This document shows, piece by piece, positions 43,839 to 53,176 of a stretch of 64,000 nucleotides of DNA (its first letter is position 1; the number at the start of each line of letters is the position of its first letter). The stretch is taken from assembly GCF_014764505.1 (NCBI RefSeq), contig NZ_JACXWX010000006.1, positions 62,001-126,000 on the forward strand, written 5' to 3'. Under the pieces are notes generated by a model. That model made no database searches, was not told where the DNA came from, and worked only from the letters and a program-made list of their open reading frames with translations. Origin of the DNA: Phormidium tenue FACHB-886 (GTDB taxonomy: Bacteria > Cyanobacteriota > Cyanobacteriia > Elainellales > Elainellaceae). Position numbers and translations under genes: made by a program.

Positions 43839-44350
43839 ATTTTCTCCTACTGGGGTTATGACCTAACGTTAATAAGTAACCAACGTAGCGCGTAACTGGA
43901 GACATCAAGGGTGATGCGAGTGAGCCAGTCCTTGCCGTCAGGTAATGCATGGCTCATTGAATTTAGTGAGTCTGGGCTTAACTGGGATGCTCCCGTCTAG
44001 TATACCCAAATCCAACCTTTGTATTAAAAAAGATAACAATCGTTTGACAAAGTGACCACCCCCTTTATGGGTACTCCTAAGGATTGAAGTATTTTTAGCA
44101 GGAAGATAAAGATTTCAATGTTCTATCTGAACTAAACTGCTTTTTTTAGGTTGTTATTTTGATATAGAACAAAAATACTTCTGCAGCGATCGCCCGTAGA
44201 GCAGAATTTCAACAAAAAGCACCGCTATTAAAGCGGTGCGGCATGAGCAATATTGATCCTCAATCCCGATGGTTCTGCAAGTTAAGGCTGTACCGACGCA
44301 GCATTGCACGTTTCCCTAAGCGGTCCGGCTGAATGCGGTGCAGCATTAAG
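43839..44350. other. nblA upstream region
   Basis: 512 bases without a gene. The right end contains the minus-strand terminator of the 44351 gene. The remainder is AT-rich and should carry the nblA promoter, given the strong starvation control known for nblA in other cyanobacteria. Confidence 0.55.
44214..44239 (-). terminator. Intrinsic terminator (minus strand)
   Basis: GCACCGCT (44219-44226) pairs with AGCGGTGC (44232-44239) over 5 bases. On the minus strand the stem is followed by TTTTTGTT. It lies 112 bases after the stop of the 44351 gene and ahead of nblA, so it isolates nblA. Confidence 0.85.
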
Positions 44351-44629
44351 CTAGCGACGAGCCAGCACTGGCACTCCACTAGAAGCAGCGATTGACTCTG
44401 GGCTGTCTGAAATAACATGTCGCTGTTGCTTCACCATTTTGACCTGATGCAGCAAAGCTTCAACCTCGGCATGGAGATGCAGCAACTCTACTTGATGTGT
44501 GGCTTGGTAGGGCAGCTTCACAGATTTCTCAGGTGCTTTGGTATCAGGAGAAGCAGGATTTTTACCTTTTGCTTCCATCTCAGTAACGCTGATTTGCACC
44601 TTCGGTAGAGCAGATATACTATGAGACAT
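44351..44629 (-). CDS. Conserved hypothetical small protein
   Basis: 92 residues. The conserved core seems to be KLPYQATHQVELLHLHAEVE followed by ALLHQVKMVKQQR, a helix with heptad-like Leu spacing that may form a coiled coil; the N- and C-termini are polar and likely disordered. Function unknown. A terminator on its own strand follows, and it is separated from the next minus-strand gene by 145 bases. Confidence 0.7.
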   Translation of the reverse strand: MSHSISALPKVQISVTEMEAKGKNPASPDTKAPEKSVKLPYQATHQVELLHLHAEVEALLHQVKMVKQQRHVISDSPESIAASSGVPVLARR

Positions 44630-44774
44630 TAGTTTTACAGTAGTTATTATTGCTTATTCACTTTACGGGAGTATTTTACCCCAAACTACAAGACTGATTG
44701 TATTAGGTGAGGCAATTCAGCTGGGTGTAGATGTGGCGGTTCATGAACTGGCTAAATTTAATGGGCTGATGAGG

Positions 44775-45068
44775 CTATGTGGGTAGCTGCCACGTTCCAA
44801 AACGATCGCCATAATACGCCAAAATCTGCTGAACCCGCTGCTGCGAGAGCTGGTCAGCTTCAGGGGTAAACTCAATGCGCAGCCCAGCAAGTTGGCTGAG
44901 GCTGTAGTCAAACTGAGGCGGCACCGCAGGCGCTGCTTCATTAGCTCCCTGTGGTAGCAAGTTTACCCGGACTCCCACAACCTGACCCAAATGAGCCGCT
45001 ACTTCCCGGTAGACAGCCAGCGGCAGTTGAGAATTATAGACTTCGTAGGATGAGAGAGTTTGACTCAT
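44775..45068 (-). CDS. Conserved hypothetical small protein
   Basis: 97 residues: a helix-rich N-terminus (SSYEVYNSQLPLAVYREVA) and a C-terminal half (LSQLAGLRIEFTPEADQLSQ) with a strand-helix pattern ending WQLP. I recall similar small proteins in other cyanobacteria but no function. It is 89 bases downstream of pedR on the same strand and may be cotranscribed. Confidence 0.7.
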   Translation of the reverse strand: MSQTLSSYEVYNSQLPLAVYREVAAHLGQVVGVRVNLLPQGANEAAPAVPPQFDYSLSQLAGLRIEFTPEADQLSQQRVQQILAYYGDRFGTWQLPT

Positions 45069-45157
45069 TGCCCAAAACCTGTGCAGTTGAAGTGACTTGC
45101 CGCTGAAACGATCTGCGGCTCAAAGAAGCTGACATTTCGATGGAATACTCCAGACCC

Positions 45158-45460
45158 CTAGCTTGATTGCTGTGATGCAGGTAAATCTTCTTTGAAGAGC
45201 GGCAGCGTACAACAGGTGACTCCATCAAGACATACCTTACCCCACTGCAACGCCCAGCGCGTTAGCTCTACACGGTTGCCTGTTGCAGTCTTTGTCAAAA
45301 TATTGCTGATATGGTTATCAACCGTTCGTTTGCTAATCTCCAGCTTTTCAGCAATATCTTGATTGGTCAAGCCAGCTGCGACCAGTTCCACAATTTGTAG
45401 TTCGCGCTCAGAGAGCGCTCCAGCGTTTTGAGCTTCGCCGCCAGCCATAGGTCTTTCCAT
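45158..45460 (-). CDS. pedR: LuxR-type regulator PedR
   Basis: 100 residues from ATG 45460, with AGGT upstream; the frame is open to 45502. Almost the whole protein is a LuxR/FixJ helix-turn-helix (ALSERELQIVELVAAGLTNQ, then DIAEKLEISKRTVDNHISNI), with no receiver domain. The tail has CLDGVTCCTLP. This small layout with the Cys-bearing tail matches cyanobacterial PedR, which senses photosynthetic electron flow through thioredoxin-dependent Cys reduction and controls genes such as ndhD2, chl and psbA. The match is from memory. Confidence 0.88.
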   Translation of the reverse strand: MERPMAGGEAQNAGALSERELQIVELVAAGLTNQDIAEKLEISKRTVDNHISNILTKTATGNRVELTRWALQWGKVCLDGVTCCTLPLFKEDLPASQQSS

Positions 45461-45607
45461 CGAACCTGTGTATCCTTTTGTGTATATGTACTTACTGTAC
45501 ATTTAATTTCAAGGACTGGTTAGCTCAAGCGACAAATTTATAGCCCTTTGCCCGTGATGCGGCGATCGCGCTTCTAATCCAACAATCCTTCAACTGCCCT
45601 TCAATAC

Positions 45608-45643
45608 AACAGGCGTGGCACTATAAGCAGTGCCACGCCTGTT
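45608..45643. repeat. Perfect 15-bp stem-loop
   Basis: AACAGGCGTGGCACT (45608-45622) pairs with AGTGCCACGCCTGTT (45629-45643) over 6 bases. It lies 30 bases after the rsfS stop on the minus strand. Flanking TACAAC (45605-45610) and GTTGTA (45649-45654) extend the symmetry. The T tract is weak; it probably ends the rsfS transcript. Confidence 0.75.
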
Positions 45644-45672
45644 AATCAGTTGTATTTGACTAAGCTACTGGA

Positions 45673-46116
45673 TTAAGCCAAAGATGCAAATTTCATCTGC
45701 TCTGCATGTCCCCAGAATGCTTCTAGCCCATAGAACTCTCGTTCTTTAGGCATGAAGATGTGGACAATGACGTCGCCATAATCCATCAGAACCCAGGAGC
45801 CTTCCAGCTGTCCTTCCATTCGTACAGGTAAGCGTCCAAAATCAGCTTCTACTTGATCTTCAATGGAGCGGGCAATTGCTCGGACTTGCACATTCGAGAA
45901 CCCGGTAATTACTACAAAGTAATCGGCGATGTAGGACACATCTGCCACTTTGAGCAGTACAATATCGGCTCCCTTGCGATCGTCAGCAGCGTGAGCTACA
46001 GCGAATGCCAGTTTCCGGCTACTTTCCTGGGCTTGTCCGGTTTGACCTGCGTCAGTTTGAGGAGCAGTGGCAAGATCGATCGAGGTAGCAGCCCGGGGTT
46101 GAATTGGTTTAACCAT
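45673..46116 (-). CDS. rsfS: Ribosomal silencing factor RsfS (Iojap)
   Basis: 147 residues from ATG 46116. RsfS binds large-subunit protein L14 and blocks subunit joining in starvation. The conserved domain begins at about residue 40 ([20 protein letters not shown]) with [20 protein letters not shown] and the ending [25 protein letters not shown]. The first ~40 residues (Gln/Thr-rich) are not in minimal RsfS proteins. The upstream neighbour is divergent. Confidence 0.92.
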   Translation of the reverse strand: MVKPIQPRAATSIDLATAPQTDAGQTGQAQESSRKLAFAVAHAADDRKGADIVLLKVADVSYIADYFVVITGFSNVQVRAIARSIEDQVEADFGRLPVRMEGQLEGSWVLMDYGDVIVHIFMPKEREFYGLEAFWGHAEQMKFASLA

Positions 46117-46647
46117 CAAGAATTGGATTCTCCTAAGAAATCAGCAGAGGTCGGAATCGCTTGACCTGTGCCTCTAAAGCAAATCCTCGTTTATCTGAGA
46201 GGACTACAATCAGGCAACCCTACAGCCGATCAAGCCTTCCATGCAGTAAGTTTTCGAGTCTATCTCCCAATACCTTGATCATAATGAACAAACAAGCATT
46301 CGGGAAAGGGCGTAAAATCTCGACACTTTTTGCCGCAGGATCGCTAACAAGAAGTTTGAAAAGTTGTCTATGTAATCTATATATGTTATCTACATAGCAG
46401 ATTCAGATTTAAGGGTGAAGTATTTGAGTAACCCTTTTTCAGTTTATCCGAGCTGCTCCCCGACCAAATGCTACGGCTCTGTGGATCGTTAATGATACTT
46501 CCAAAATAGCCGCAGCTCAGAGTGCATAGCATATCTAGCGCTAAGGACGAACAGAATATTTAATAAAACTCCACATTTAGCGATTTCCTTCTGCCAACTT
46601 TTCCAACCTGTGCCATAATACTGCGGCTGTGATAGAGACGATCCGCA
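46117..46647. other. Divergent promoter region, rsfS / 46648 gene
   Basis: 531 bases with no supported gene; small open frames have no family signs. CTATGTA (46368-46374) and TACATAG (46391-46397) form a spaced inverted repeat with an AT-only centre, about 250 bases before the plus-strand start. Confidence 0.5.
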
Positions 46648-47715
46648 ATGGTTCATGCAGTCCGCTTTGCCAACGGCACTTCCGACGTGGTGTACCCTAA
46701 TTTTTCTAAAGATGTGGCAGTGGAGTTGACCTTTCAACTTCCTGATCCAGAGGATGACAAGCTTTCAGAGTCTGATTTTCTTAACCAGGTAGACTCTGCG
46801 TGGCAGGTGTGCGATCGCTTTGATCTGCAAACCGACATTTGGCGGGGACGAATCTTGCGAACCGTGCGCGATCGGGAAAAGCATCGGGGTGGAGAGCGCG
46901 GCATCGGCTTCCTGAACTGGTTAAAAGAACGAGAAATCAGCAAAACGCAGGCATACTCTTTGATCGAACTTGCTAACAGTGCCGATACGCTGCTGGAGGG
47001 CGGCGTTTTAGAGCCAGAAGATGTGAATCATTTCAGCAAGCGGGCCTTCATTGAGACGGCGCAGGCTGTCCCAGAAGTGCAGCAAATGGTGGGCGACCGG
47101 GTGCGAGAGGCAGAAGGCGATCCGCGTGTAACTCAGCGTGAAGTCAAGCGGTTGGCAGAAGAATGGACAGCCATGACCTCGGAGCTGCTGCCCGTTGAAA
47201 TTCGGGAGAAAGCGGCTAACAACACCATTCCGGCTCGCTACCTGACACCCCTTGTCCGCGAATTAGAAAAGTTACCGGATGCTCACCAAACGTTTCTGCG
47301 GCAGGAAGTTGCAGAAAGCCCAGATGTAGACACGGTGAAACAAGTGACGGCTGAGGCGCATTATCTTGCCAAGTATTTGGCGGCGGCTGTTCAGGTCCAA
47401 GCTTTGAATACAGAAGCGTTGGATGTAGAGATGGCGCTAGAGGAAGCCCTGCGGATCGGTTGCCTCAACAGCACTGCTGAGCTAGTTAACCAAGCCGCCC
47501 AGCTCGAACAAACTGTCGCTAAGCTCTATACAACCTGGAAACGAGTCAATAGCCTCGCCGAACGGGTGTATTTGGACAGCGGAGCCAGTACGCCTCAGCT
47601 GCGATCGCTGCTTGCCCACCTAAACCCACTCACTCAAGCTACCTTACAGGTGACGATCGGCGAAGCAGACCTTGCCCGCACGATTCAGCTCAGTATTGCC
47701 ACCGATGAAGCGTGA
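46648..47715 (+). CDS. Conserved hypothetical protein with possible HTH
   Basis: 355 residues, acidic and helical. Near residue 92, GIGFLNWLKEREISKTQAYS followed by LIELANSADTLL looks like a helix-turn-helix of the type seen in ParB/phage regulators, and RVTQREVKRLAEEW near 170 is a second such stretch. The C-terminal half is Leu/Ala/Gln-rich and probably coiled. No enzyme motif seen. The SbcC-like ATPase gene starts 161 bases downstream on the same strand. Function unknown; a DNA-linked role is inferred. Confidence 0.7.
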   Translation: MVHAVRFANGTSDVVYPNFSKDVAVELTFQLPDPEDDKLSESDFLNQVDSAWQVCDRFDLQTDIWRGRILRTVRDREKHRGGERGIGFLNWLKEREISKTQAYSLIELANSADTLLEGGVLEPEDVNHFSKRAFIETAQAVPEVQQMVGDRVREAEGDPRVTQREVKRLAEEWTAMTSELLPVEIREKAANNTIPARYLTPLVRELEKLPDAHQTFLRQEVAESPDVDTVKQVTAEAHYLAKYLAAAVQVQALNTEALDVEMALEEALRIGCLNSTAELVNQAAQLEQTVAKLYTTWKRVNSLAERVYLDSGASTPQLRSLLAHLNPLTQATLQVTIGEADLARTIQLSIATDEA

Positions 47716-47876
47716 GGGTGAAGGGCTGAAGATATTTTTTGAAGCTGGAATCATCGGCTCATTCCCTTTTTTAGGTAAAACACAGTACACTTAATGGTCA
47801 AAGTGGTTCATGTGTTCTACTGACAGGCAATAGTGGTTGAGCAGAACGGGCAGTAGGTGAGGATGGGCGATCGGCT

Positions 47877-50642
47877 ATGGAAATTCTCTCGGTTACGCTA
47901 AAGAACTTCAAATCTCACAGCGATCGCCACTTTGTGTTCCAGCCTGGAACCAATGCGATCTGCGGTGAAAATGGGGCAGGCAAAACCAGTATTTTGGAAG
48001 CGATCGCCTGGACACTGTTCAATTACCGGGGTGGATATACGAAAGAAGACTTGATTCGAAACGGTGCCAATAGTGCTCAAGCCACGGTATCGTTTGTCTC
48101 TAATCGAGATGGACGCACCTACGAAGTTCATCGTTGCACTACGAAAGGATATACTCTCTACGATCCGCAGCTTGGTACAAAGCTAGAGTACCGACATATT
48201 GAGGAAGAAATTTTGCCCTGGCTGCGGCAGCAGTTAGGCGTTGCCCCAGCCACTGATTTAGCTCGGTTATTTGCTAATACACTGGGTGTTCCTCAAGGAA
48301 TGTTCACGGCAGATTTTTTGCTATCTCCCGAAAAGCGTAAACCCATTTTCGATGCCATTCTCAAGGTTGAAGAATATCGGCAGGCAAACCAGCAAATGCT
48401 GTCGCTGGAGAAGTATGGCAAGGCAGAAGTTGAGAGTTTAGAGCGGGCGATCGCTCAATACGACGAGTCGCTGCATGAGCTACAGCCTACTTTGGAGCGG
48501 CAGCAGTCGCTGGTGGTAGAAATTGCCCACAGCGAAACGGCGCTCCAGCAGCTACAGGCAGAGCTAACTACGCTGCAAGCCAAAAAAGATCGGCTGACTG
48601 AAAGAGCGCAGCAGATCCAACAGCTGCAAACGCAGCTACAGCGGCTCACCGCCCAAACTGAAGGCAAACAGCAGGCAATTACTTTACTTACAGAATCTGT
48701 ACAGCGCTGTAAATATGCTGTTGAAATGTGCCAGACGCATCGAGAAAGCTATCAGATCGTTCTGCAAGCCGAAGCTAATCTAAAGCAGCTTGATCAGCAG
48801 GTAAAACAGCGGCAGGCAATCGCCAAACAGCGGGAGCTGCAGGTGCGATCGGTTGCCAAACAGGAAACCGAGCTGGCAAAACTGACGATGCAGCTAGACA
48901 ACCTCAGCCAAGCCGCTGCCGAAATTGAGCAGCTACAGCCGCTGTTGGCGCAGCAGGCGGAGATTGAGCAGCAGCAGGCAAGCGTCGCCGAACAGCTCAA
49001 CCAGCTCCAAGCGTTTAAGGCAGAGCAGCAAAATTTAGCGCGGCAATTCAGCAAAATTCAGACAGAGCAAGCTCGATTAGCTGCCGAAATCGAACAGGTT
49101 CGATCGCTGGAAGCCAAAATCCGTCAGATTTCTGACCTTGAACAAAAGCGCGATCGGCTGCAAGAGCAGCTCAGCCGTGTAGAAGCTGCCAAACAGTTTG
49201 AGGCAGAGCTGCGGCAGTTAGTCAGCGAGGGAGAGGCAAAGGGCGATCGTCACCAGCACGAAGCCGAACGCGCGCTGGCAATTCTGCAAGAAGTCCAGCA
49301 CACGGTTCCCCTGCTGGCAACTGCATCGGTTCAATCTGCGCTAGCTGCCATTCAGGCAGGCGTAGAACTCAACACAGATTTGCTAAACGCCCTCTGGCGC
49401 ATTTTGGCAGATTTGTCAGAACAAATTTCCGTTGCCAAACTGCAAGAACAGCTCCGGCAAACCAAAGCTACGCTAGACACCGCCTATCAGTATCGCGCCC
49501 ATTTCACCACGCTGGAAACCAAGCTGGCGCAGCAGACCCATTGGCAAGCCGAACTGCATCAGCTCCAAACCCGCTCGCATCAGCTCCAAACCCAGCTTGC
49601 CACCGAACCCGATCGGCTAGCCCAGCGATCGCAGCTTTTCGCCAGCCTCGATCAGCTTGGCAACCCTAAAGCTCGCATCCAGCATCTAGAGCGCAATCTA
49701 CATCAGCACTCGGCGCTGGACGCCCAGCACACAGCGCTAACTGCTCAACATGCAGCCCTTCTAGAGGCGATCGATCGCTTCGATGCCCAGTTGGAACAGT
49801 TTGCCGAACTCGAAGACCAGATTGAGCAGCAAAAGCAGCTCCGACAGGCGCACCAAGCCGCTTACTTGACCTACCTGCAATACCAAAACGATGCCAACCA
49901 ATTCCGCAGGCTGGATGCAGAATTCCAGACGGCAACCGCCCAGCTAGAAGCGCTGATCGCAGAACAAACAATCATCCAAACCGCCTATCAGCAGGCAGTC
50001 CAAGATTACGATCCGCAGCAGTGGCAGCAGGTTGAAGCTGCTTATGCAAACTGCCGCAGCCAAGCCGACCAAATTGCTGGAGGACTGCCGCAACAGCGCA
50101 AGCTGCTGACTGAACTGGATGCTCGCTTGGCGATTCTGCAGTCGGTGGCAGAAAAGCGCGATCGCACCCAAGTAGACCTCAAGCAAAAAGACAAGATTCG
50201 CAGGTTTATTTCGTTTGCCCGTCGCGTCTACAAGGAAGCTGCCCCCCGCATTACCGAGCGCTATGTCCAAACGATTTCTCGTGAAGCCGATCGTCTATTC
50301 CGCGAGCTGATGAACCGCCCAAACGTAGCGTTAGACTGGACCCGCGACTACGAAATTCAGGTGCAGGAAGGGGCACACAGCCGTCGCTTCATTAACTTGT
50401 CAGGGGGTGAACAAATGTGTGCAGCGCTGGCAGTTCGTCTAGCGTTGCTGCGCGTCTTAGCCGATATTGACATTGCCTTCTTTGACGAACCCACAACCAA
50501 TATGGATCGCCCACGACGGGAAAGCTTGGCAGAAGCGATCGCTAATATCAAAAGCTTCCGGCAGCTTTTTGTGATCAGCCACGACGATACCTTTGAAAAA
50601 GTGACGGAAAACGTGATTTTGGTTGAACGCGAGCCGTCTTGA
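47877..50642 (+). CDS. SbcC/Rad50-like SMC ATPase without zinc hook
   Basis: 921 residues. N-terminal ATPase half with Walker A GENGAGKTSILEAIAWTLF (30-48) and Q-loop-type GVPQGMFTADFLLSPEKRK; C-terminal half with signature INLSGGEQMCAALAVRLALL and Walker B DIDIAFFDEPTTNMDRPRRE. Between them lie about 600 residues of coiled coil rich in Gln, Leu and Ala. I find no CxxC zinc-hook motif in the coil, where Rad50/SbcC usually has one. It should act in DNA end processing or repair, but the SbcD/Mre11 nuclease gene is not adjacent. Confidence 0.88.
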   Translation: MEILSVTLKNFKSHSDRHFVFQPGTNAICGENGAGKTSILEAIAWTLFNYRGGYTKEDLIRNGANSAQATVSFVSNRDGRTYEVHRCTTKGYTLYDPQLGTKLEYRHIEEEILPWLRQQLGVAPATDLARLFANTLGVPQGMFTADFLLSPEKRKPIFDAILKVEEYRQANQQMLSLEKYGKAEVESLERAIAQYDESLHELQPTLERQQSLVVEIAHSETALQQLQAELTTLQAKKDRLTERAQQIQQLQTQLQRLTAQTEGKQQAITLLTESVQRCKYAVEMCQTHRESYQIVLQAEANLKQLDQQVKQRQAIAKQRELQVRSVAKQETELAKLTMQLDNLSQAAAEIEQLQPLLAQQAEIEQQQASVAEQLNQLQAFKAEQQNLARQFSKIQTEQARLAAEIEQVRSLEAKIRQISDLEQKRDRLQEQLSRVEAAKQFEAELRQLVSEGEAKGDRHQHEAERALAILQEVQHTVPLLATASVQSALAAIQAGVELNTDLLNALWRILADLSEQISVAKLQEQLRQTKATLDTAYQYRAHFTTLETKLAQQTHWQAELHQLQTRSHQLQTQLATEPDRLAQRSQLFASLDQLGNPKARIQHLERNLHQHSALDAQHTALTAQHAALLEAIDRFDAQLEQFAELEDQIEQQKQLRQAHQAAYLTYLQYQNDANQFRRLDAEFQTATAQLEALIAEQTIIQTAYQQAVQDYDPQQWQQVEAAYANCRSQADQIAGGLPQQRKLLTELDARLAILQSVAEKRDRTQVDLKQKDKIRRFISFARRVYKEAAPRITERYVQTISREADRLFRELMNRPNVALDWTRDYEIQVQEGAHSRRFINLSGGEQMCAALAVRLALLRVLADIDIAFFDEPTTNMDRPRRESLAEAIANIKSFRQLFVISHDDTFEKVTENVILVEREPS

Positions 50643-50744
50643 GGTATCCTTGCCTAACGGGGTTGCTGACTTGGCATAGATTTTAGACAAGCTAAAACCG
50701 TTGTGTCTGAACTCATATTCATCGAAGCAACGCCTCAGGCGTGT

Positions 50745-52034
50745 ATGGGTGTGAGCATGGTAGGGTCAAGAACTTACTGCGGGGTAGCGATCGCCTTTGC
50801 TATCACGCTATCGATAGATACGGCAATTGCTCAAGGAAATTCTTCCCTGCCGCCACTGCCCAAAACAACACCCCTGCCTTCTCCAGACCCACCGCCACCC
50901 CTCACGCCACAGCAGGCTGCCTCAATGGAGAAGTTCGTCAAAGACGAGATCCGCGAGGGCAGGGAGGTAAGCGATCGCATCCAGGAAGAAGTGAATCGCA
51001 CCTTTGGCTGGACGATCGGCTTGCTAAACACATTGATCACAGTGCTGATTGCCATTCCCATCGTGACAGGATTGGCTGCTCTCTATCTGCGCCGCAGCAT
51101 CATTGGACAAGTTGTCCAGGAGATTCAAAAAGAGTTGGAGCTAGTCCGAGCAGAACTGAGAGTACAAGCCGCTAGAGATCTCAAGGAGCAGCTAGCGGTT
51201 TTTAAGCAAGAATTAGAGAACGCAAAGTTAAATTTCACCAATCAACTCCAGACGCTTTCGCTAACAGCACAGCAGGAAAAAGATCGCATCTTTCAAGAGC
51301 TAGCAAAGATTACGCCTTCGATCATTCAAGAAGAATTTGTTGCTCCAGAAGTTCAGCAGCGGATCAAAGAGTTAACAGATCAACTGGATGCTTTAAAGTC
51401 TCAGAATGGTCAACTGTCCCTCTCTGCTTCTGACTATCTTAAGCAAGGGGATGCGCTGTATATTGAACGACGACTTAAAGATGCCATTTCCTCTTATGAA
51501 AAAGCACTAGCGCTCGATTCAACGCTGGTAGAGGCTTGGATCGGAAAAGCAAAAACTCTGAGAAGGCTAAAACGCTACGAAGAGGCACTCGCTGCTAATG
51601 AACAAGTCATTCAAATACAGCCAGATAATGCATTTGGCTGGCATGGAAAGGGAGTGATCTTAGAATATCTGCAGAAGTACGATGAAGCAGAAATTGCCCA
51701 TGCTCAAGCCATCAAACTAAGCCCCGAAAGAAGCAATTTTTGGCGAAACAGAGCCTTCGTGTTAATTAAACTCGGAAACTATCAAGAAGCTTGGACTTGC
51801 CTTAACCAGGCATTGGAGATTCATCCTAACTCTAGTACTATCCACTACGTCAAAGCGTTTTATCATGCGGCTCAACATCAAACTGAACTAGCTTTTCAAA
51901 GTCTGAGTCAAGCTGTTCAACTGAATCCAACCCGCTCAGGCTTTTCAGAAGTTGTCCTGGCTGAACCTGCTTTTGATACGCTAAGAGCAGACGATCGCGT
52001 CCAGCATCTTATCTGCTCTCAGCCTGTGCCCTGA
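50745..52034 (+). CDS. TPR-repeat membrane protein
   Basis: 429 residues from ATG 50745; GTG 50703 and ATG 50757 are alternatives. The start MGVSMVGSRTYCGVAIAFAI is signal-like, ending near AIAQG. A Pro-rich stretch (residues ~30-60) follows, then one membrane helix (GLLNTLITVLIAIPIVTGLA), a coiled coil of ~110 residues and, from ~250, about five TPR units (AISSYEKALALDSTLVEAWI, ALAANEQVIQIQPDNAFGWH). TPRs bind proteins; the partner is unknown. The coiled coil points to a self-assembling scaffold. The start was chosen to keep the signal sequence at the N-terminus. Confidence 0.8.
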   Translation: MGVSMVGSRTYCGVAIAFAITLSIDTAIAQGNSSLPPLPKTTPLPSPDPPPPLTPQQAASMEKFVKDEIREGREVSDRIQEEVNRTFGWTIGLLNTLITVLIAIPIVTGLAALYLRRSIIGQVVQEIQKELELVRAELRVQAARDLKEQLAVFKQELENAKLNFTNQLQTLSLTAQQEKDRIFQELAKITPSIIQEEFVAPEVQQRIKELTDQLDALKSQNGQLSLSASDYLKQGDALYIERRLKDAISSYEKALALDSTLVEAWIGKAKTLRRLKRYEEALAANEQVIQIQPDNAFGWHGKGVILEYLQKYDEAEIAHAQAIKLSPERSNFWRNRAFVLIKLGNYQEAWTCLNQALEIHPNSSTIHYVKAFYHAAQHQTELAFQSLSQAVQLNPTRSGFSEVVLAEPAFDTLRADDRVQHLICSQPVP

Positions 52035-52091
52035 AATAGAGACGATCGCGCTTAATCCAGACATAGCCATTTCGTATCCAATCGCGCTATT

Positions 52092-53039
52092 GTGACCGCC
52101 AAATCCTTCTTCTCTCGCCTCAAACCCTACCTCCGCTGGGTTATTTTGGGCAGCATTTTGTTTTTTTTGGTGAGCGCGCTCAAGCAGCATTGGCAAGAGA
52201 TCGCCGCAATTCGCATTAGCGCTAGGGGATACATCCACTTAGCGGCTGGTTTCGGTATGACTTTGATCGCACACGTTTGGTCTGGCTGGATTTGGAGCTG
52301 GATTCTGCACGAGCTGGGTCAGCCCGTTCGAGGACTTTGGAGTGTCCTGGTATACCTAAAGACCAACATCGCCAAATATCTGCCGGGAAACATCTGGCAG
52401 TTTTACGGGCGGATTGTGGCAGCCAGACATGCAGGCTTTTCGATCGCCCCTGTCACCCTCAGCGTGCTGCTAGAACCTCTGCTAATGGCAGCAGCAGCAC
52501 TGGCAATCGCTCTCTTGGGCATTCAGCAAGGCAACTGGGGTTGGCAGCTTCTAGTTTTGTGTGCTGTGCTGGTTGGCATTCATCCCCGCATCCTCAACCC
52601 ATTGCTGGGCATCGTCAGCCGCCTCAAGAAGTCGCAAAATGCGGTCGAAGGATTCCATCTCAAGCGCTATCCGCTGCTGCCTTTGCTAGGTGAAGCGGGA
52701 TTTGTACTGCTGCGCGGCATCGGCTTTTTGCTGACGCTGGCTGCCCTCAGCCCGATCGCCCCTGCCCAGATCCCGTTTCTAATCAGCGCTTTTAGCTTTG
52801 CCTGGATGCTCGGGCTGATTGTGCCGGGGGCACCGGGCGGCATTGGTATCTTTGAAGCCACTGCCCTAGCGCTTCTACGAAACCAGTTTCCCCCAGGTAT
52901 CATTCTCGGTGGGGTGGCTCTCTATCGGTTGACTAGCATCCTAGTCGAGGCGATCGGTGCAGGTGCAGCCTATGCGATCGAAAAAACTGTCCCAATCCAG
53001 GCAAGAGCTTCGTTCCCTCAAAAAAATGCAGAAGATTGA
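52092..53039 (+). CDS. Flippase-like LPG synthase TM region protein
   Basis: 315 residues from GTG 52092. About eight membrane helices with the family landmarks LVYLKTNIAKYLPGNIWQFY and LIVPGAPGGIGIFEATALAL, as in UPF0104/AglD-type proteins, the integral part of lysylphosphatidylglycerol synthases. No soluble synthase domain is attached. Members next to GT2 genes often act in lipid-linked sugar transfer. The GT2 gene starts 137 bases downstream on the same strand, so they are likely an operon. Confidence 0.88.
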   Translation: MTAKSFFSRLKPYLRWVILGSILFFLVSALKQHWQEIAAIRISARGYIHLAAGFGMTLIAHVWSGWIWSWILHELGQPVRGLWSVLVYLKTNIAKYLPGNIWQFYGRIVAARHAGFSIAPVTLSVLLEPLLMAAAALAIALLGIQQGNWGWQLLVLCAVLVGIHPRILNPLLGIVSRLKKSQNAVEGFHLKRYPLLPLLGEAGFVLLRGIGFLLTLAALSPIAPAQIPFLISAFSFAWMLGLIVPGAPGGIGIFEATALALLRNQFPPGIILGGVALYRLTSILVEAIGAGAAYAIEKTVPIQARASFPQKNAED

Positions 53040-53176
53040 CGCTGAAACCTAGATTCACCCGTCTCCGTCATCGATCTAAGGCGCTGAAATTTACTTTCGT
53101 CCTTTTTCATGCTCAAAATGTAAGGACAAAAAACTTGAGTCAGAGTATCCGCAGTGAGGAGTTATTGGAGCCACTT

